DNA from: Janthinobacterium sp. BJB426
GTDB taxonomy: Bacteria; Pseudomonadota; Gammaproteobacteria; Burkholderiales; Burkholderiaceae_D
Reading direction: 5' to 3'
DNA length: 64,000 nt
Assembly (NCBI RefSeq): GCF_002735705.1
Contig: NZ_PDZL01000003.1
Coordinates: 1-64,000, forward strand
The translations under genes were made by a program, and so were the position numbers. Under the pieces are notes generated by a model that ran no database searches, was not told where the DNA came from, and saw nothing but the letters and a program-made list of their open reading frames with translations. Below are positions 62,498 through 64,000 of the stretch, one piece after another. Within the stretch, counting starts at the first letter, position 1. Every line of letters starts with the position of its first letter.

Positions 62498-62737
62498 ATG
62501 TCCGATGCCCTGCGCCTGCGCTGCGTATTTGCCTTCCTGATGTCGCTGGTCATGACCCTGCTGATGAGCGCCTGGGTCACCTGGCTCAATATCGGCCTGC
62601 AGGCCGACTTCCTGCCCCGCTGGCGCCATGCGTTCTTTGCCGCCTGGCCGGTGGCCTTTTGCGCCGTGATGCTGTTCGCGCCCCGCGTGCAGCTGTTCAG
62701 CCGCAGCATCGTGGCCCGGCTCGCCAGCCGCCCTTAA
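62498..62737 (+). CDS. DUF2798 small membrane protein
   Basis: A 79-residue protein with two helices: FAFLMSLVMTLLMSAWVTWLN and AFFAAWPVAFCAVMLFAP (landmarks LMSLVMTLLMSAWVT and WPVAFCAVMLF). The LMS..MT...T..N pattern and size fit DUF2798 membrane proteins, whose function is unknown. It is probably controlled by the divergent LysR gene. The ribosome binding site before ATG 62498 is weak. Confidence 0.78.
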   Translation: MSDALRLRCVFAFLMSLVMTLLMSAWVTWLNIGLQADFLPRWRHAFFAAWPVAFCAVMLFAPRVQLFSRSIVARLASRP

Positions 62738-62838
62738 CCGGCAGTCGGCCAGCAACAGTATCACTCGGTCACTCCCGCCCACGGCCGCCCTGATCCGGGC
62801 TATGCTATGGCCGTCCTTGTTTTTATAGCGGAGTACCC

Positions 62839-63237
62839 ATGCTAGATCACGTTTCCCTCACCGTCAGCGACCTGGAACGCGCCGAGCGCTTCTACGACGC
62901 CATCTTCGCCGCGCTTGGCGTGCCCAAGGTGGGCAGCGACCATGCCGATGCATGGATAGGCTATGGCGAGCGCAGCGATGCGCAGCATCCCGAGCGCAGC
63001 TATTTTTCCGTGCGCCTCGGCCCCACGCCCGACGACGCGCCGCGCCGCCATTACTGCTTCAAGGCCCCCTCGCGCGCGGCCGTGGAAGCGTTCTGGCATA
63101 CGGGGCTGGCGCACGGCGGCATCGACCTGGGCGCGCCCGGCTTGCGCCACTATCACGCCAGCTATTACGCGGCCTTTTTGTTCGATCCGGACGGCAACCG
63201 CATCGAAGCCGTCTGCCATCACGCCGACGCCGGCTGA
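62839..63237 (+). CDS. VOC family protein (glyoxalase-like)
   Basis: A 132-residue VOC protein: MLDHVSLTVSDLERAERFYDAIFAALG at the start (landmark LDHVSLTVSDLERA), then SYFSVRLGP and, near the end, FLFDPDGNRIEAVCHH with the metal Glu. Family members include glyoxalases and antibiotic-binding proteins; the substrate is unknown. A GGAGT-like site precedes the start. Separate from the DUF2798 gene by about 100 bases. Confidence 0.88.
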   Translation: MLDHVSLTVSDLERAERFYDAIFAALGVPKVGSDHADAWIGYGERSDAQHPERSYFSVRLGPTPDDAPRRHYCFKAPSRAAVEAFWHTGLAHGGIDLGAPGLRHYHASYYAAFLFDPDGNRIEAVCHHADAG

Positions 63238-63344
63238 CAGGACGGGAAATACGCCTCTGTTCGGCATTTCCACTTCGGCACGATTTGCCTATAATGGCTG
63301 GCAAGCCATACCCGTCCCCGGTCCGTGCACCAAGAAGGAGATTC

Positions 63345-64000
63345 ATGCATCATCTATTCGTCGGCCGCCCCGCGCGCACCATGCTCCTCTCCAGCGCCGG
63401 CCTGCTGCTGGCAGGCTGTTTTTCCGGCTGCTCCCTGTTGCCATCGACCCCGGTCATGCCCGGCGTGCCGGCCACGGCCGCCCTGCCCGACGCCAGCATC
63501 GCCTACACCCTGAGCGGCCAGGGCGGCTTGCCCGTCGTGTTCCAGTCGGCCATGGGCGACGGCAAGGATGTGTGGGCCAAGGTGGTGCCCGAAGTAGCTC
63601 GGCAGCACCGCGTGCTCGTGTATGACCGTCCCGGCTACGGCGACAGCAAAAAAACCACCACGCCGCGCGACCCGTGCACCATTGCCGCCCAGCAGCGCGC
63701 CCTGCTGGCGCAAGCGGGCCTGAAGCCGCCGTATGTGCTGGTCGGCCATGGCCTGGGCGGGCTGTACCAATATGTGTATGCCAGGCTGTACCCGCAGGAC
63801 GTGGCCGGCTTGGTCTTGCTCGATCCCACGCACCCGCAGCAATGGAACCGCCTGCAGACGGACGCGTCCGCCTACGCCATGCTCGTCAAAACGCGGCGCA
63901 AACTCATGTTCAACAGTACGGAATCGGCCGAATTCGATGCCCAGACGCAGTGCCTGCAGCATGTCGACATGAGCAGCCCGCTGCGCGTGCCCGCCATGCT
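63345..64000 (+). CDS. Alpha/beta-hydrolase lipoprotein, nucleophile Ser replaced by Gly (cut by window edge)
   Basis: The frame from ATG 63345 stays open to the window end, 218 complete codons. GAAGGAG lies 7-13 bases before the start. A lipoprotein signal ends LLLAGC (Cys25). The alpha/beta-hydrolase core is clear: VVFQSAMGDGKDVWAKV (oxyanion region), VLVYDRPGYGDS, and VLVGHGLGGLYQYVYARL followed by LVLLDPTHPQQW. In family members the nucleophile motif reads Gly-His-Ser-Leu-Gly; here residue 136 is Gly (GGC), a single-base change from AGC serine. The protein may therefore be inactive as an esterase or have another role. The C-terminal catalytic residues lie beyond the window. Confidence 0.8.
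   Translation, partial: MHHLFVGRPARTMLLSSAGLLLAGCFSGCSLLPSTPVMPGVPATAALPDASIAYTLSGQGGLPVVFQSAMGDGKDVWAKVVPEVARQHRVLVYDRPGYGDSKKTTTPRDPCTIAAQQRALLAQAGLKPPYVLVGHGLGGLYQYVYARLYPQDVAGLVLLDPTHPQQWNRLQTDASAYAMLVKTRRKLMFNSTESAEFDAQTQCLQHVDMSSPLRVPAM

Noticed and set aside
1-64000. CRISPR arrays, tRNA or rRNA genes, replication origin
   Set aside because: No regularly spaced direct repeats, cloverleaf-type sequences, rRNA-like stretches or DnaA-box clusters were found on reading through.

Overview
The window looks like a chromosomal segment of a betaproteobacterium, most likely Oxalobacteraceae (Janthinobacterium/Massilia-like). Grounds: high GC coding bias, a RegB/RegA pair beside a cyoABCD operon, the mltG-tmk-holB-tatD block divergent from ygfZ, a Neisseria-type outer-membrane phospholipase A, a DUF4936 gene, and GTCGGATTACGCG-type intergenic hairpins. 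The genus is inferred from overall character, not from a marker gene. No rRNA, tRNA or CRISPR array was seen.

Layout. 1-0.2 kb: tail of an IS1595-type transposase. 0.2-7.7 kb: an exported protein of unknown function, then (minus strand) cyoA-cyoB-cyoC-cyoD-SURF1-regB-regA, a bo3-type quinol oxidase with its assembly factor and a redox-sensing two-component pair. 8-9.3 kb: an MHS-type transporter. 9.5-21.2 kb: a signalling block of a CHASE3-GAF hybrid kinase with three receivers, CheR, a REC-kinase, and two paralogous multi-PAS hybrid kinases that converge tail to tail with one base between them. 21.3-24.5 kb: an esterase and a LysR/NmrA-reductase divergent pair. 24.6-28.2 kb: a more AT-rich accessory stretch with two proteins of unknown function, a complete IS30-family element and a sirtuin with a degenerate zinc site.

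28.4-33.8 kb: an SRPBCC protein divergent from a MarR-controlled EmrB/outer-membrane factor/EmrA efflux operon. 33.8-37.3 kb: a stand-alone EF-G divergent from pldA. 37.4-41.2 kb: small proteins, a PRMT-fold methyltransferase (unusual in bacteria), an ankyrin protein, TatD and a VOC protein. 41.4-46.4 kb: holB, tmk and mltG divergent from ygfZ, DUF4936 and NRDE genes. 46.5-53.7 kb: a LacI-controlled sugar operon (kinase, transaldolase, ribose-type ABC importer) preceded by a perfect 32-bp palindrome. 53.7-64 kb: a mixed set of regulators, oxidoreductases, a thiolase, an MHS transporter with a large soluble insert, small proteins, and a truncated alpha/beta-hydrolase whose nucleophile serine reads as glycine.

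How parts fit together: RegB/RegA probably ties quinone redox state to oxidase expression. The signalling block offers many phosphotransfer options around a methyltransferase that has no CheB partner. The LacI operon imports a sugar that is phosphorylated and passed into the non-oxidative pentose phosphate pathway.
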